A stretch of DNA of 47,277 nt from positions 1 to 47,277 of the forward strand of contig JAHFQW010000013.1 in assembly GCA_023259115.1 (NCBI GenBank), written 5' to 3'. The translations under genes were made by a program, and so were the position numbers. How positions within the stretch are numbered: position 1 is the first letter of the stretch; every line of letters begins with the position of its first letter. The notes beneath the pieces are model-generated. The model was not told where the DNA came from. It searched no databases and saw only the letters and a program-made list of their open reading frames with translations. The stretch is from an archaeon. GTDB taxonomy: Archaea > Nanobdellota > Nanobdellia > Woesearchaeales > GW2011-AR9. Of the stretch, positions 25,233 through 32,911 are shown piece after piece.

Positions 25233-25688
25233 ATGAAAAAAACAATCTATCTTGGTTCAGATCATGCGGGTTTTGCTTTAAAAGAAAAAATTAAACGCTG
25301 GCTTATACAGAAGAATATTCGTTTTGAGGACCTAGGAAACACTATTCTTAATCCTGATGATGATTATCCTGATTTTGCGGAAAAAGTTGCTCGTCATGTT
25401 GCACAAAAAAAGAGTTTAGGTGTTCTGTGTTGTGGTTCATCGCAAGGTGTCTGTGTCACATCCAACAAAATAAAAGATATTCGTGCAGTAGCACCTTACA
25501 ATCTTAAAGAATCAAGTCTTGCGCGTGAACATCTTAATGCTAATATTATCTGTCTTTCTGGATGGTATACTCCTCTCTCTCTTGCAACAAAGATTATTCA
25601 TGTGTTTCTTACAACCCGTTTCTCTGGAGCTCAAAGGCATGTCCGCAGAATAAATAAGATACAAAAATTGGAACAAAGAAGGATGTAG
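25233..25688 (+). CDS. rpiB: Ribose-5-phosphate isomerase B
   Basis: It interconverts ribose 5-phosphate and ribulose 5-phosphate. Signature pieces: YLGSDHAGFALKEKIK at the N-terminus, FEDLGN, DYPDFAEKVARHV, the active-site GVLCCGSSQGVCVTSNKI (the usual form is CGTGxG), IRAVAPYNLKESSLAREHLNANIICLSG. The 151-aa length is normal. A GGAGGAGAG ribosome-binding site precedes the ATG. It is followed 5 bp later by rpe, so the two consecutive pentose-phosphate steps are encoded together. Confidence 0.93.
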   Translation: MKKTIYLGSDHAGFALKEKIKRWLIQKNIRFEDLGNTILNPDDDYPDFAEKVARHVAQKKSLGVLCCGSSQGVCVTSNKIKDIRAVAPYNLKESSLAREHLNANIICLSGWYTPLSLATKIIHVFLTTRFSGAQRHVRRINKIQKLEQRRM

Positions 25689-25693
25689 TTATT

Positions 25694-26320
25694 ATGCCTC
25701 AAATAATTCCCTCGATTATGGCAAATAGCCAGAGAGAACTAAATCAGTTAATGAGAAAGGTTGAAAAAATAACATCGATTGTTCATCTAGATATTGCAGA
25801 TGGTACATTTGTGCCAACCACAATGCTACAATTTCCACTCAAATTACTTTCTTCATTTAACTACCAAGCACATTTAATGATAAAAACGCCTCTGCCATTT
25901 ATTAAGAGAAATCTACACCGAATTTCTCTCTTTATTCCTCAATTTGAAGTGTTTGAATTTCCTCAAGAGTATATTGATTTTATGAGAGAGAAGAAACTGA
26001 AGGTAGCGTTTGCCCTTCATCCGGAAACGTCGGTAGATAGAATAAAGCATTTTTTGCAACAGATTGATTTTATTCTTATTTTGACAGTTAGACCAGGGTA
26101 TTATGGGGCAAAATTTCTGCCAAAGCCATTGCGTAAAATAAAACAGATTAAGAAGATTAATCCTAAGATTACAGTTATAGTTGATGGAGGGATGAATCCT
26201 ACAACAATACAAAAAGCCCGGAGAGCGGGAGCGGATGTATTTATTTCAGGTTCTTATGTGATGACCGCGGATGATGCGAGAACTGCGATGCGAGAACTTG
26301 AGGGGTCTCTGAAAAAATAA
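25694..26320 (+). CDS. rpe: Ribulose-phosphate 3-epimerase
   Basis: This is the TIM-barrel epimerase of ribulose 5-phosphate and xylulose 5-phosphate. Motifs: the N-terminal PSIMA, metal and acid residues in VHLDIADGTFVP, HLMIKTP (usual form HLMI), LTVRPGYYGAKF (usual VxPGFGGQxF), IVDGGMNPTTI (catalytic Asp) and the phosphate loop VFISGSYVM. The 208-aa length is slightly short but complete. It is the last gene of the operon. With RpiB and the aldolase it could supply ribose 5-phosphate from glycolytic intermediates without an oxidative branch. Confidence 0.92.
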   Translation: MPQIIPSIMANSQRELNQLMRKVEKITSIVHLDIADGTFVPTTMLQFPLKLLSSFNYQAHLMIKTPLPFIKRNLHRISLFIPQFEVFEFPQEYIDFMREKKLKVAFALHPETSVDRIKHFLQQIDFILILTVRPGYYGAKFLPKPLRKIKQIKKINPKITVIVDGGMNPTTIQKARRAGADVFISGSYVMTADDARTAMRELEGSLKK

Positions 26321-26380
26321 TATTTCAAATAGGGGTTATATAGTGAAATTCGCAACATTTTGTTCTATTTTTATAGCAAT

Positions 26381-27487
26381 TTACTCTATTTTCTTACATT
26401 CAATCATAATGCCTCCTCTTTGTTCTTGGATGATGAATTGAACTGCAAGAAATTTTTCAATTACATAGATGTTGGTTTGCGCATGGGGAGTGAGGTTTTT
26501 TACCATGATTTTGGAACCAGGGAGCAAGGCCATAAAAGGTAGAAGCTGATCAAGCAGATGTTCATCGAGGCAGGCGTCAGAGTCTAGTATGCTGATTAAT
26601 TCGTCTACGGCTTCTTTGGCAACGTCTTCGGAAGATTTATTTTTCTCGAGCAAGGCATCAGCACCAATGATTATGGGGTTGTGTTCATCTATTTTCCCGT
26701 TATGGCTATAAATGGCCCAGAGAACACATTCACCCCCTACACTTAGCGTTTTGGTGTATTCTGTACGCAGGGAGAGAGGTATGTTGTATTTTCGGAGCAG
26801 GGATTCAGAGGTTTGTTTAATTCTTTGAGCTACTCCTTTTTCTTCTAATTCTTGGGATACGGCAATGATGCCCCTAATTTGTTCTAGTTTTCCTTGGTCT
26901 TGTAAATTGATTGAGCTCACTTTTTGTGACAGAGTGGATAATAATTCAGGAATAGAGAGGTTTTTGAGAGGATATTTTGGTGCAATCTTAAGAATTATTT
27001 CTCCGCCACCGGCGGGATAATAGCCTCGTTTGAAAATTTTAATTTCGATTCTTGAAACAAATCGGCGGAGTTGCGGCAGCAGCATCTGCTGAAGATAATC
27101 AACCGAGGCTTGCCATTTGCCTGAGGTGCCGCCTTTTATAGTGAGGGTTATTTTATCCGGGGCAAATAGACAGGGGATGATAATTGCTTGTAGGAATAAA
27201 GTAATACTGCCGGCGGTGCCTATGTCAAATTCGTAACGTCCAGATTTTATTTTTCCAGGCTGGAATGATAATTCAGTTGAACCTAATTGTATTTCATTGG
27301 TTTGGGCTTGGCAGATTTTTTTTAACGCGATGATGGCGGCAAGATGCTGGGCTTTTAAGCCTGCTTGTTCTCTTCCAGTGCGAATGTTGGTGACATGAAA
27401 AGGTTGACCAGTTAAAGTTGAGAGAGCGAGGGCTACACGTACCAGAGCGCCGCCGCCCTCTCCGTATGAACCGTCGAGTTCGATCAT
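26381..27487 (-). CDS. rtcA: RNA 3'-terminal phosphate cyclase
   Basis: It converts RNA 3'-phosphate ends to 2',3'-cyclic phosphate using ATP. Visible: IELDGSYGEGGGALVRVALAL at the N-terminus, ITNIRTGR..GLKAQHLAAI (here NIRTGREQAGLKAQH), YYPAGGGEI in the inserted domain, and the region DEHLLDQLLPFMAL carrying the histidine that becomes adenylylated. The 368-aa length is slightly longer than typical. A minus-strand TATA (about 27509-27519) gives it its own promoter, 67 bp after the BtpA-family gene. Confidence 0.94.
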   Translation of the reverse strand: MIELDGSYGEGGGALVRVALALSTLTGQPFHVTNIRTGREQAGLKAQHLAAIIALKKICQAQTNEIQLGSTELSFQPGKIKSGRYEFDIGTAGSITLFLQAIIIPCLFAPDKITLTIKGGTSGKWQASVDYLQQMLLPQLRRFVSRIEIKIFKRGYYPAGGGEIILKIAPKYPLKNLSIPELLSTLSQKVSSINLQDQGKLEQIRGIIAVSQELEEKGVAQRIKQTSESLLRKYNIPLSLRTEYTKTLSVGGECVLWAIYSHNGKIDEHNPIIIGADALLEKNKSSEDVAKEAVDELISILDSDACLDEHLLDQLLPFMALLPGSKIMVKNLTPHAQTNIYVIEKFLAVQFIIQEQRGGIMIECKKIE

Positions 27488-27554
27488 AAGCCAAACTAAT
27501 GCTCTGCTGATATATAAATGAATATCACCGAAAATGAATGAAAGAAAAAAATAG

Positions 27555-28298
27555 TTAAAGTAGGCTTTTTAAGTGTCTCACTTTTGCAATATCTATCTCA
27601 TTTTTTTCGTTCTTAAAATAAGTTCCAACAATAAAACGGTGGACATAGAGTTTTATCTCCTTAATGTTCTCAGAAGTTGTTCCACTCCCCACAATTATAG
27701 TGGAAGAAGGACAGGCCGTCCGAACTTGTTGCAAATCGTGTAAGGTTGGTTTATCCCCGGTGAACTTTCCAGTTATAATAATCTCATCTGCGCCAAAGTG
27801 CAAAGCTTCGATGGCTGATTCTTGTATACTTCTAGTTGAAAGATGTGAAGCATGTTTTACATGAATGTCTGCAAGAATTTTAATATCTAATGCTTTTATT
27901 TTTTCCCGATATGAAATTACATCATAAGGATTTCCTTCAATAAATCCACTTGCAGTTAAAACAGCCTCTGTAAATACAGGAATTCGAACAAATGCTGCTC
28001 CTACTACTTTTGCTATGGCTAACGATGCTTTGTAATCATTCCATAACACGCAAATGCCTATTGGCACTTTTGTTTTTTCTTTTATATGTAAGGAAACGGC
28101 AGTGAATGCGGCAATTGTTTCTCTACTTACTTCTTTTTGATGAGGATCATCATCGGTATTTTCTATAAGAAGAGCGTCCACTCCCCCCATTTCTAATTTT
28201 TTTGCATCATCTAATGCAGCGTTAATAACAAAATCCATATTCTTATGCTGGGGATATCCCGGCAATGTTTTCAAATGTATCATACCAATCAATTTCAT
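27555..28298 (-). CDS. BtpA/SgcQ-family TIM-barrel protein
   Basis: Visible: a KLIGMIHLKTLPGYPQ N-terminus, VDALLIENTDDDPH (family ENxxD-P), GICVLWNDYKASLAIA, the FVRIPVFTEAVLTASGFIEG segment, ILADIHVKHASHLS, DEIIITGKFTGDKP and VGSGTTSENI. The family was named for photosystem I biogenesis in cyanobacteria, but its widespread members, including SgcQ next to a ribulose-phosphate-epimerase-like gene in E. coli, are thought to be nucleosidase-like or sugar-phosphate enzymes. Here it follows the TrpD-like gene by 18 bp, so the two probably act in one pathway. Confidence 0.88.
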   Translation of the reverse strand: MKLIGMIHLKTLPGYPQHKNMDFVINAALDDAKKLEMGGVDALLIENTDDDPHQKEVSRETIAAFTAVSLHIKEKTKVPIGICVLWNDYKASLAIAKVVGAAFVRIPVFTEAVLTASGFIEGNPYDVISYREKIKALDIKILADIHVKHASHLSTRSIQESAIEALHFGADEIIITGKFTGDKPTLHDLQQVRTACPSSTIIVGSGTTSENIKEIKLYVHRFIVGTYFKNEKNEIDIAKVRHLKSLL

Positions 28299-28316
28299 TG
28301 TAGAGACCTCTTTTTT

Positions 28317-29441
28317 TTATTTATCAAATCTTGTCGCATGAGCATATTGCTGCAGAAGAGCATAGGGCAATCCTGAATCTAAAATAAGTCTTGCGAGATT
28401 TGTTCCTTTGTTAAACTCTTTGCCTTGCGCTACATAAAATAAAAGTGCGGCATTTGCCAATACAGCGCTTTTTTTTGCACCTAAAATCTTGCCTCTTAGG
28501 ATGTTGGTGCTTGTTAGCGCTTTATCCACTCCTGGATCTAGTTCTTGTATTCCTACTTCTGCTAAACCAAAGTCGCGGGCAAAGAGATGGTACGATATGA
28601 CTTTTCCTCGATCTAATTCAACAACTCGGGTTCCTCCAGAGGTGATTGATACTTCATCAATACCCTCTTCTCTTTCTGTTGAACTATATCCTCTGATAAA
28701 CAATCCTTGTTCTACAGAAGTGATCCCTTTTGCGTTCAAAATAAGATACGCTTCTGCCACTCTTTCGGGTGGGAGTAAATGATTGACACCGAGAATTTTC
28801 TGTCTGAGAGATGAGGGATGTACTGGACTTGTGATGGGCCCTATAATATCGTTCATATGCGCCAGTTTTGCTTTGCCGTGGCTTAATATGTGAATTCGCT
28901 TATAATTTTCATCAAGGGCATCAATATAACCAAAGTTATACTTCTGGATGGTTTTAATTATCGTTTCTGTAGAAGGAAAAAGATATACTTGATTATATTG
29001 CAGAAAATCACTACTCCCCACATTATTTGTGCTCCCTGGAGAACCGTGTTTAAGCATGGATATTTCTCCTGTTGCAGCGATAAGCGCAGCAATGGTACTT
29101 AGATTAGGAGTACGATATAAATCTCCTCCCATCCCACAGTTATCCATGACTTCTTTTTGAGGGATGAGAAATCCGTTTAACGAAGTTCCAATGTCATAAT
29201 CAAAGATGGCGGCACAGATGCCGGCAATTTGTTCACCAGAATTTTCTTTTTGGTACAAAGCATGGTTATGAAATGCACACAATGCGGCAATACTCTGGAG
29301 GGTAATCATTTCTGTGGGAAGATCCAGAAGCCCTCTGAGTTCAGTGATGTAAGGAATTAATGAGAATATTCCTAACAAATATGCTTGATCAAAATCAAGG
29401 GGTTTATTTTGATAGGCATACTGTTTTAGTAAAGTGTTCAC
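28317..29441 (-). CDS. TrpD-like/nucleoside-phosphorylase-fold transferase, 374 aa
   Basis: The N-terminal helical domain is followed by the PRPP/phosphate-binding motif NCGMGGDLYRTPNLSTIAAL, corresponding to GTGGDxxxTxNIST of anthranilate phosphoribosyltransferases and pyrimidine phosphorylases. Then come SMLKHGSPGSTNNVGSSDFL (KHG..S..GS.D) and GPITSPVHPSSLRQKILGV. The substrate is uncertain. No other trp genes are present, and coupling to a BtpA-family gene (18 bp downstream) suggests a nucleoside or PRPP salvage step rather than tryptophan synthesis. The length is similar to TrpD with a modest extension. Confidence 0.78.
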   Translation of the reverse strand: MNTLLKQYAYQNKPLDFDQAYLLGIFSLIPYITELRGLLDLPTEMITLQSIAALCAFHNHALYQKENSGEQIAGICAAIFDYDIGTSLNGFLIPQKEVMDNCGMGGDLYRTPNLSTIAALIAATGEISMLKHGSPGSTNNVGSSDFLQYNQVYLFPSTETIIKTIQKYNFGYIDALDENYKRIHILSHGKAKLAHMNDIIGPITSPVHPSSLRQKILGVNHLLPPERVAEAYLILNAKGITSVEQGLFIRGYSSTEREEGIDEVSITSGGTRVVELDRGKVISYHLFARDFGLAEVGIQELDPGVDKALTSTNILRGKILGAKKSAVLANAALLFYVAQGKEFNKGTNLARLILDSGLPYALLQQYAHATRFDK

Positions 29442-29622
29442 TTCAAATTGAGATAATTTGTGTTCTAATTCGTTGATATTAAAGTATTTTGTTCTATCGC
29501 CACCGTAAAGAACTATCTCTATTAATTAGTCTTTGGTCACTGTTGCTATATTTGGGTGGTTGGTATTCTTTTTGTATGCTTTTTTGTGTTTGTTCCATGT
29601 TTTATGCCTCCGTTTTTTGAGA

Positions 29623-29693
29623 TGGGATGACTGAGAATTGAACTCAGGACTGCTGGTCTGGAGCCGGCTATTTTGCCACTAAACTATCATCCC
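29623..29693 (-). tRNA. tRNA-Trp (CCA), intronless
   Basis: On the minus strand a full cloverleaf can be drawn. Acceptor GGGATGA/TCATCCC is 7 bp. D-stem GTTT/AAAT has loop AGTGGCA. The anticodon loop is CTCCAGA with anticodon CCA (29659-29661). The variable loop is 4 nt, the T-arm is CTGAG-TTCAATT-CTCAG, and the discriminator is A (29623). No CCA tail is encoded. The anticodon stem GCCGG/CCAGC has one C-A mismatch. The D-arm resembles that of glycine tRNAs. A second tRNA-Trp(CCA) lies 400 bp away on the other strand. Functionality is uncertain because of the mismatch. Confidence 0.8.
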
Positions 29694-29900
29694 GAAAAGT
29701 GATGAGAGAGAATTAGCGCCAATACCATGTAGAGAATGAAGAACTAGCTTGAGGAACTATTTTTGTCACATCAAGTATTATATTAAAATAGATAGTAATA
29801 TCTAGAAGAAGAGAATTAACTCCACCGATAATCAACTCGTGTGTAGGCATTCATAACAATAGGAAAGTGCGCCAAGTATAAAAATGTTTCTTTGTTTAAT

Positions 29901-30042
29901 GCTAATATGAAACCCTCTCGTTCGCACCCTCCCTCAAAGTGAAACCGTATCAAGATGAAATATTGTTTCGAGAAGGAGTGTATGGTTTGTCTTACGAATG
30001 ACCCTTGTTCTCACTTGCCCTGTGGTAGAGTTTCATGTTAGC
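29901..30042 (+). mobile_element. Structured MITE-like element, family 1, copy B
   Basis: The 142-bp unit closely resembles the copy at 43321, with the same left arm, gctaatatgaaaccctc. Its right arm (gagtttcatgttagc) has drifted. It is flanked by an 11-bp imperfect direct repeat, 29890-29900 and 30043-30053, with 8 of 11 identical (core ttgtttaa). An internal hairpin gaaac/gtttc replaces gaaat/atttc of the 43321 copy, a compensatory change. It sits between the two tRNA-Trp genes, just upstream of the intron-containing one. A TATA-like tataaa lies 18 bp to its left. Confidence 0.75.
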
Positions 30043-30094
30043 TCTTGTTTAAACAAAAACCTTAATAAAACAACTTCATTTTTAGCATATTTGT

Positions 30095-30244
30095 GGGGAC
30101 GTAGTCTAACCCGGCAGGATTGGGGCCTCCAGTAGTGGAGGGTTGAGCTGCAAAGCGATGAAAATAAATTTCCCTTGAAGTAAGCCTTAGGTCTGGGTTC
30201 AAAAGTCTTAATGGAAATGAGAAATGAAAATCCCAGCGTCCCCA
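30095..30244 (+). tRNA. tRNA-Trp (CCA) with two introns
   Basis: Exons: 30095-30132, then from 30183 with a second interruption in the T-loop. Acceptor GGGGACG/CGTCCCC (30237-30243), discriminator A30244. D-arm GTCT-AACCCGGCA-GGAT. Anticodon stem GGGGC/GCCTT (with G-U pairs) and loop CTCCAG..A, anticodon CCA at 30129-30131. Intron 1 (30133-30182, 50 nt) is at the canonical 37/38 position. The T-stem CTGGG/CCCAG encloses 34 nt instead of 7, so about 27 nt (between roughly 30203 and 30229) is probably a second, non-canonical intron. The deduced mature tRNA is a standard 73 nt. Confidence 0.82.
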
Positions 30245-30256
30245 CTTTTTATTTTT

Positions 30257-30895
30257 TCAGTTATTGATTTTTTTATACTTGTTTAGTTCTTTTTGCAGGA
30301 GTTGCTTTTTGAGTAGCGGCTCAATTTCTGACTCAATGATTCTTTTTGTTTCTTCTATACTCTTTAGCCCATCAATTTCCACGCAAGAGGGGAAGTCTTT
30401 TTTCTGAAGTTGGTACACTTCTTCTAGTGTTTTCATCCATTTTTTGTTCATGATGACTTCATCGACGGCTTCGGTGGTTAATTTTTTTTGACGATCAAAT
30501 AAAACATCTAAAGGAAGTTCAAAGTGGAAGGTGAGATTGACTAATTTGCGAAACCGTTTCCAGCAGTTTTTGTAGCTCATTGATTCTTCTTTAGTTATTT
30601 GTTTTAGTTTCCATAACACTTCGGCCCATATCGCAACATCACAAAAACCGCGATCAACTATGAAGAAATCGATAGTACCGGTGTTTTTTGCATGGTAATA
30701 TTCATCAATTACTTTGCTGTGAAAAATCAGATTAAATGCGAGGCAGTCGGAGACGGGAGCGTGGACTTGTTTGGCTCGCTCGCGATCTAAACTGAGGGTG
30801 ACGTTGTAGCCTTTTTGTTCTAGAAATTTTTTTAACAAGAGTACTTGAGTGGTTTTGCCCGAACGGGCTTGACCCAAGAATTCGATGACTTGCAT
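30257..30895 (-). CDS. Thymidylate-kinase-like P-loop kinase, 212 aa
   Basis: The P-loop is GQARSGKTTQ (8-17). An FFIVDRGFCDVAIW segment corresponds to the DRx substrate/LID-proximal motif of dTMP and deoxynucleoside kinases. A basic helix (RKLVNLTFHFELPLDVLFDRQKK) resembles the TMK L-x-V...R region. TMK-family specificity cannot be settled from sequence alone. The C-terminal tail is long, Lys/Glu-rich and probably helical. It converges on the tRNA-Trp gene with 12 bp between them. Confidence 0.65.
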   Translation of the reverse strand: MQVIEFLGQARSGKTTQVLLLKKFLEQKGYNVTLSLDRERAKQVHAPVSDCLAFNLIFHSKVIDEYYHAKNTGTIDFFIVDRGFCDVAIWAEVLWKLKQITKEESMSYKNCWKRFRKLVNLTFHFELPLDVLFDRQKKLTTEAVDEVIMNKKWMKTLEEVYQLQKKDFPSCVEIDGLKSIEETKRIIESEIEPLLKKQLLQKELNKYKKINN

Positions 30896-31011
30896 GAGTG
30901 ATGTAGGTAGGGCAAGATTATAAAAATCTATCGTGAAAAAGTGATATTTAAGTAATCTGAAGTATTACGTGAAAAAGTATTGATAATTTCGTTTTTCTTT
31001 CTCGCGAAATG

Positions 31012-31020
31012 CTTATAAAT
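31012..31020 (+). promoter_or_regulatory. TATA box of the permease gene
   Basis: The sequence cttataaat is centred about 27 bp before ATG 31043. It overlaps an earlier in-frame ATG at 31019, which is therefore not the start. Confidence 0.6.
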
Positions 31021-31042
31021 GATAATCTCATTTACAGGGTTT

Positions 31043-32242
31043 ATGTTTAAAAAAAGAGGGGAGATACAGAAGTATAGGGGATTCTTCGCACAGAGACGAG
31101 AACTGATTGCAACTTCTACGCTGATAGGAACAATTGTTGGGGCGGGGATGTTAGGAATTCCATATGCGGTGGCTAAAGCGGGTTTGCTTTATGGTTTGCT
31201 GCTGATTATTGTGATGGGCGGGGTGTTTTTATTCTTGAATTTGATGCTCGGAGAAATTGTACTGCGCACAAAAGAACAGCATCAATTGACAGGATATGCA
31301 GAGAAGTATCTGGGGCCGAGGGGAAAACGACTTATGACACTAGTCATGTTTCTGTCATTGTATGGCGCGCTGACAGCCTATTTGTTAGGAGAAGGTTTTG
31401 CGTTGCATGCGATTTTTAAATTTGGTTCACCTATATTATATACAGGCCTATTCTTCTTTTTAACATTAGGAATTGTGTGGAGAGGGATTAAATCAACGGG
31501 AAAAGCAGAATTATATTTGATTTTTTTACTGCTAATTGTAGTTGCAGTGATTGGTTTCGTATCATTAAATAAGATTGAGAGCCATAATTTGACCTGGGCA
31601 AATCCGGGTTCTCTGTTTTTACCTTATGGAGTAATTATGTTTGCGCTGCTAGCGTTTCCCGCGATTCCGGAGATGCAAGAAGAATTGGGTACAAAGAAGA
31701 AATATTTTAAAAAATCAATCATCATTGGTTCGATTATCCCAGTATTATTGTATTTACTATTTACATTTATTGTGGTGGGAAGTATTGGGCAAGAAAAATT
31801 TTCATTATTGGAACCAAATCAGAGAATAGCGACGATTGCGTTGAGTATTTATACTTATCCGCTGTTAGGTTTATTTGCAAATCTGCTGGCGGTGCTGGCG
31901 ATGTTTACGTCATTTCTGTCGTTGAGTACGGCGCTTATTGAGATGTATGAATTGGATTATCATCTCTCGCGCTTGGCAGGTTTTGTGTTAACGTTTGCGC
32001 TGCCATTGATTATTGTCTTGACGAATGTTACGTCATTTATTGCGATATTAGGTATTACTGGTGGGATTGCAGGAGGGCTGGAAGGGATTTGTCTGATTCA
32101 GATGTATCGAGGAGCAAAGAAGAGAGGGAATCGGGAACCAGAGTATTCACTTCCCTCACAGCGTTTTTTGTGGATTGTTCTTACGTTATTATTTGCGTTA
32201 GGGATGATCTATGAGTTAGGAATTATTTTTCATTTTATTTAA
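31043..32242 (+). CDS. Amino-acid permease (APC/AAAP superfamily, aromatic amino-acid permease-like)
   Basis: About eleven hydrophobic helices are visible. The first carries the substrate-binding signature STLIGTIVGAGMLGIPYAVAKAG, typical of the Trp/Tyr permease (HAAAP) and AAAP families, followed by LMLGEIVLRT. Later segments include GVIMFALLAFPAIPEM and FLSLSTALIEMYELD, also seen in that group. It probably imports an amino acid by cation symport; specificity is not readable. The leaderless ATG at 31043 gives 399 aa. It lies 850 bp from two tRNA-Trp genes, which may be chance. Confidence 0.85.
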   Translation: MFKKRGEIQKYRGFFAQRRELIATSTLIGTIVGAGMLGIPYAVAKAGLLYGLLLIIVMGGVFLFLNLMLGEIVLRTKEQHQLTGYAEKYLGPRGKRLMTLVMFLSLYGALTAYLLGEGFALHAIFKFGSPILYTGLFFFLTLGIVWRGIKSTGKAELYLIFLLLIVVAVIGFVSLNKIESHNLTWANPGSLFLPYGVIMFALLAFPAIPEMQEELGTKKKYFKKSIIIGSIIPVLLYLLFTFIVVGSIGQEKFSLLEPNQRIATIALSIYTYPLLGLFANLLAVLAMFTSFLSLSTALIEMYELDYHLSRLAGFVLTFALPLIIVLTNVTSFIAILGITGGIAGGLEGICLIQMYRGAKKRGNREPEYSLPSQRFLWIVLTLLFALGMIYELGIIFHFI

Positions 32243-32306
32243 TAGAATTTATGTTTTTTGACTAAACAAGTTAGTTACTACTTTTAATTAACAATTATTC
32301 CAAAAG

Positions 32307-32315
32307 ATTTATAAA
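32307..32315 (+). promoter_or_regulatory. TATA box with downstream direct repeats
   Basis: The TATA atttataaa is followed by two copies of ttttgagtag (32327-32336 and 32346-32355, 19-bp period), spanning the expected start site near 32337. They could bind a regulator of the secreted-protein genes downstream. Confidence 0.45.
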
Positions 32316-32363
32316 GTAATGTCTACTTTTGAGTAGTATTCGTGGTTTTGAGTAGAAGTTACA

Positions 32364-32828
32364 ATGGAGAAAAAATACTTATCTAGCCCTACTTTATTAT
32401 CAGTAGTTGCGACGCTGTGTGCTACGCTAACTCTGACTGAGGTGACGCAAGGATATGCGCAAACTGCTTCCCCTGCACCCGTGATGGCATGTCAAAATTC
32501 ATGGTATCAATGTATCAAAGCGGATCAGCAAAATCCTACTCTAGGTTATGTGGGGAAAGTGGTGGATCAATTTTTGGATGGGGCAGGTGGAAGAGTTGTC
32601 ATTTCACTGGAAGATCAATTTCCAAAGAGAGGAAAAAAACCAACTTCAGAAGAACTGTGCCAAGTGGGGTTGACGCGATTATATAATATGATGACAAGCC
32701 CTTCTGAGAGATCAGATGCGGTAGCGCGCAATTACTTTGCAGGGCAACGGTTATGTCCTAGAAATATAAGTGAGATGCCTAGTGCCAGTTATCCTTGGAT
32801 GCTTTTCCAATCTGCAACGAGAAAATAG
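32364..32828 (+). CDS. Secreted small Cys-containing protein, 154 aa
   Basis: A signal peptide is plausible (MEKKYLSSPTLLSVVATLCATLTL...GYAQT, cleavage near residue 33). The mature part has Cys in MACQNSWYQCIK, ELCQVG and RLCPRN, so two disulfides are possible. I do not recognise a family. It precedes the barrel-type protein by 83 bp in the same direction and may be co-expressed and co-localised with it on the cell surface. Confidence 0.7.
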   Translation: MEKKYLSSPTLLSVVATLCATLTLTEVTQGYAQTASPAPVMACQNSWYQCIKADQQNPTLGYVGKVVDQFLDGAGGRVVISLEDQFPKRGKKPTSEELCQVGLTRLYNMMTSPSERSDAVARNYFAGQRLCPRNISEMPSASYPWMLFQSATRK

Positions 32829-32911
32829 ATATTAAAACGCAAAGAGAGAAATTAAAAAAATAAGATAAAAAAAATTAAATTTAAACAAAAACAACACGAG
32901 GTAAAAAAACA

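Noticed and set aside
29623-29693. tRNA-Gly
   Set aside because: The D-arm is glycine-like, but shifting the anticodon arm to read TCC breaks the stem and removes U33; only CCA gives a reasonable fold.
29441-32242. Tryptophan regulon (TrpD-like, tRNA-Trp, aromatic permease)
   Set aside because: The co-location is curious, but the genes are on different strands with separate promoters and the TrpD-like substrate is unknown.
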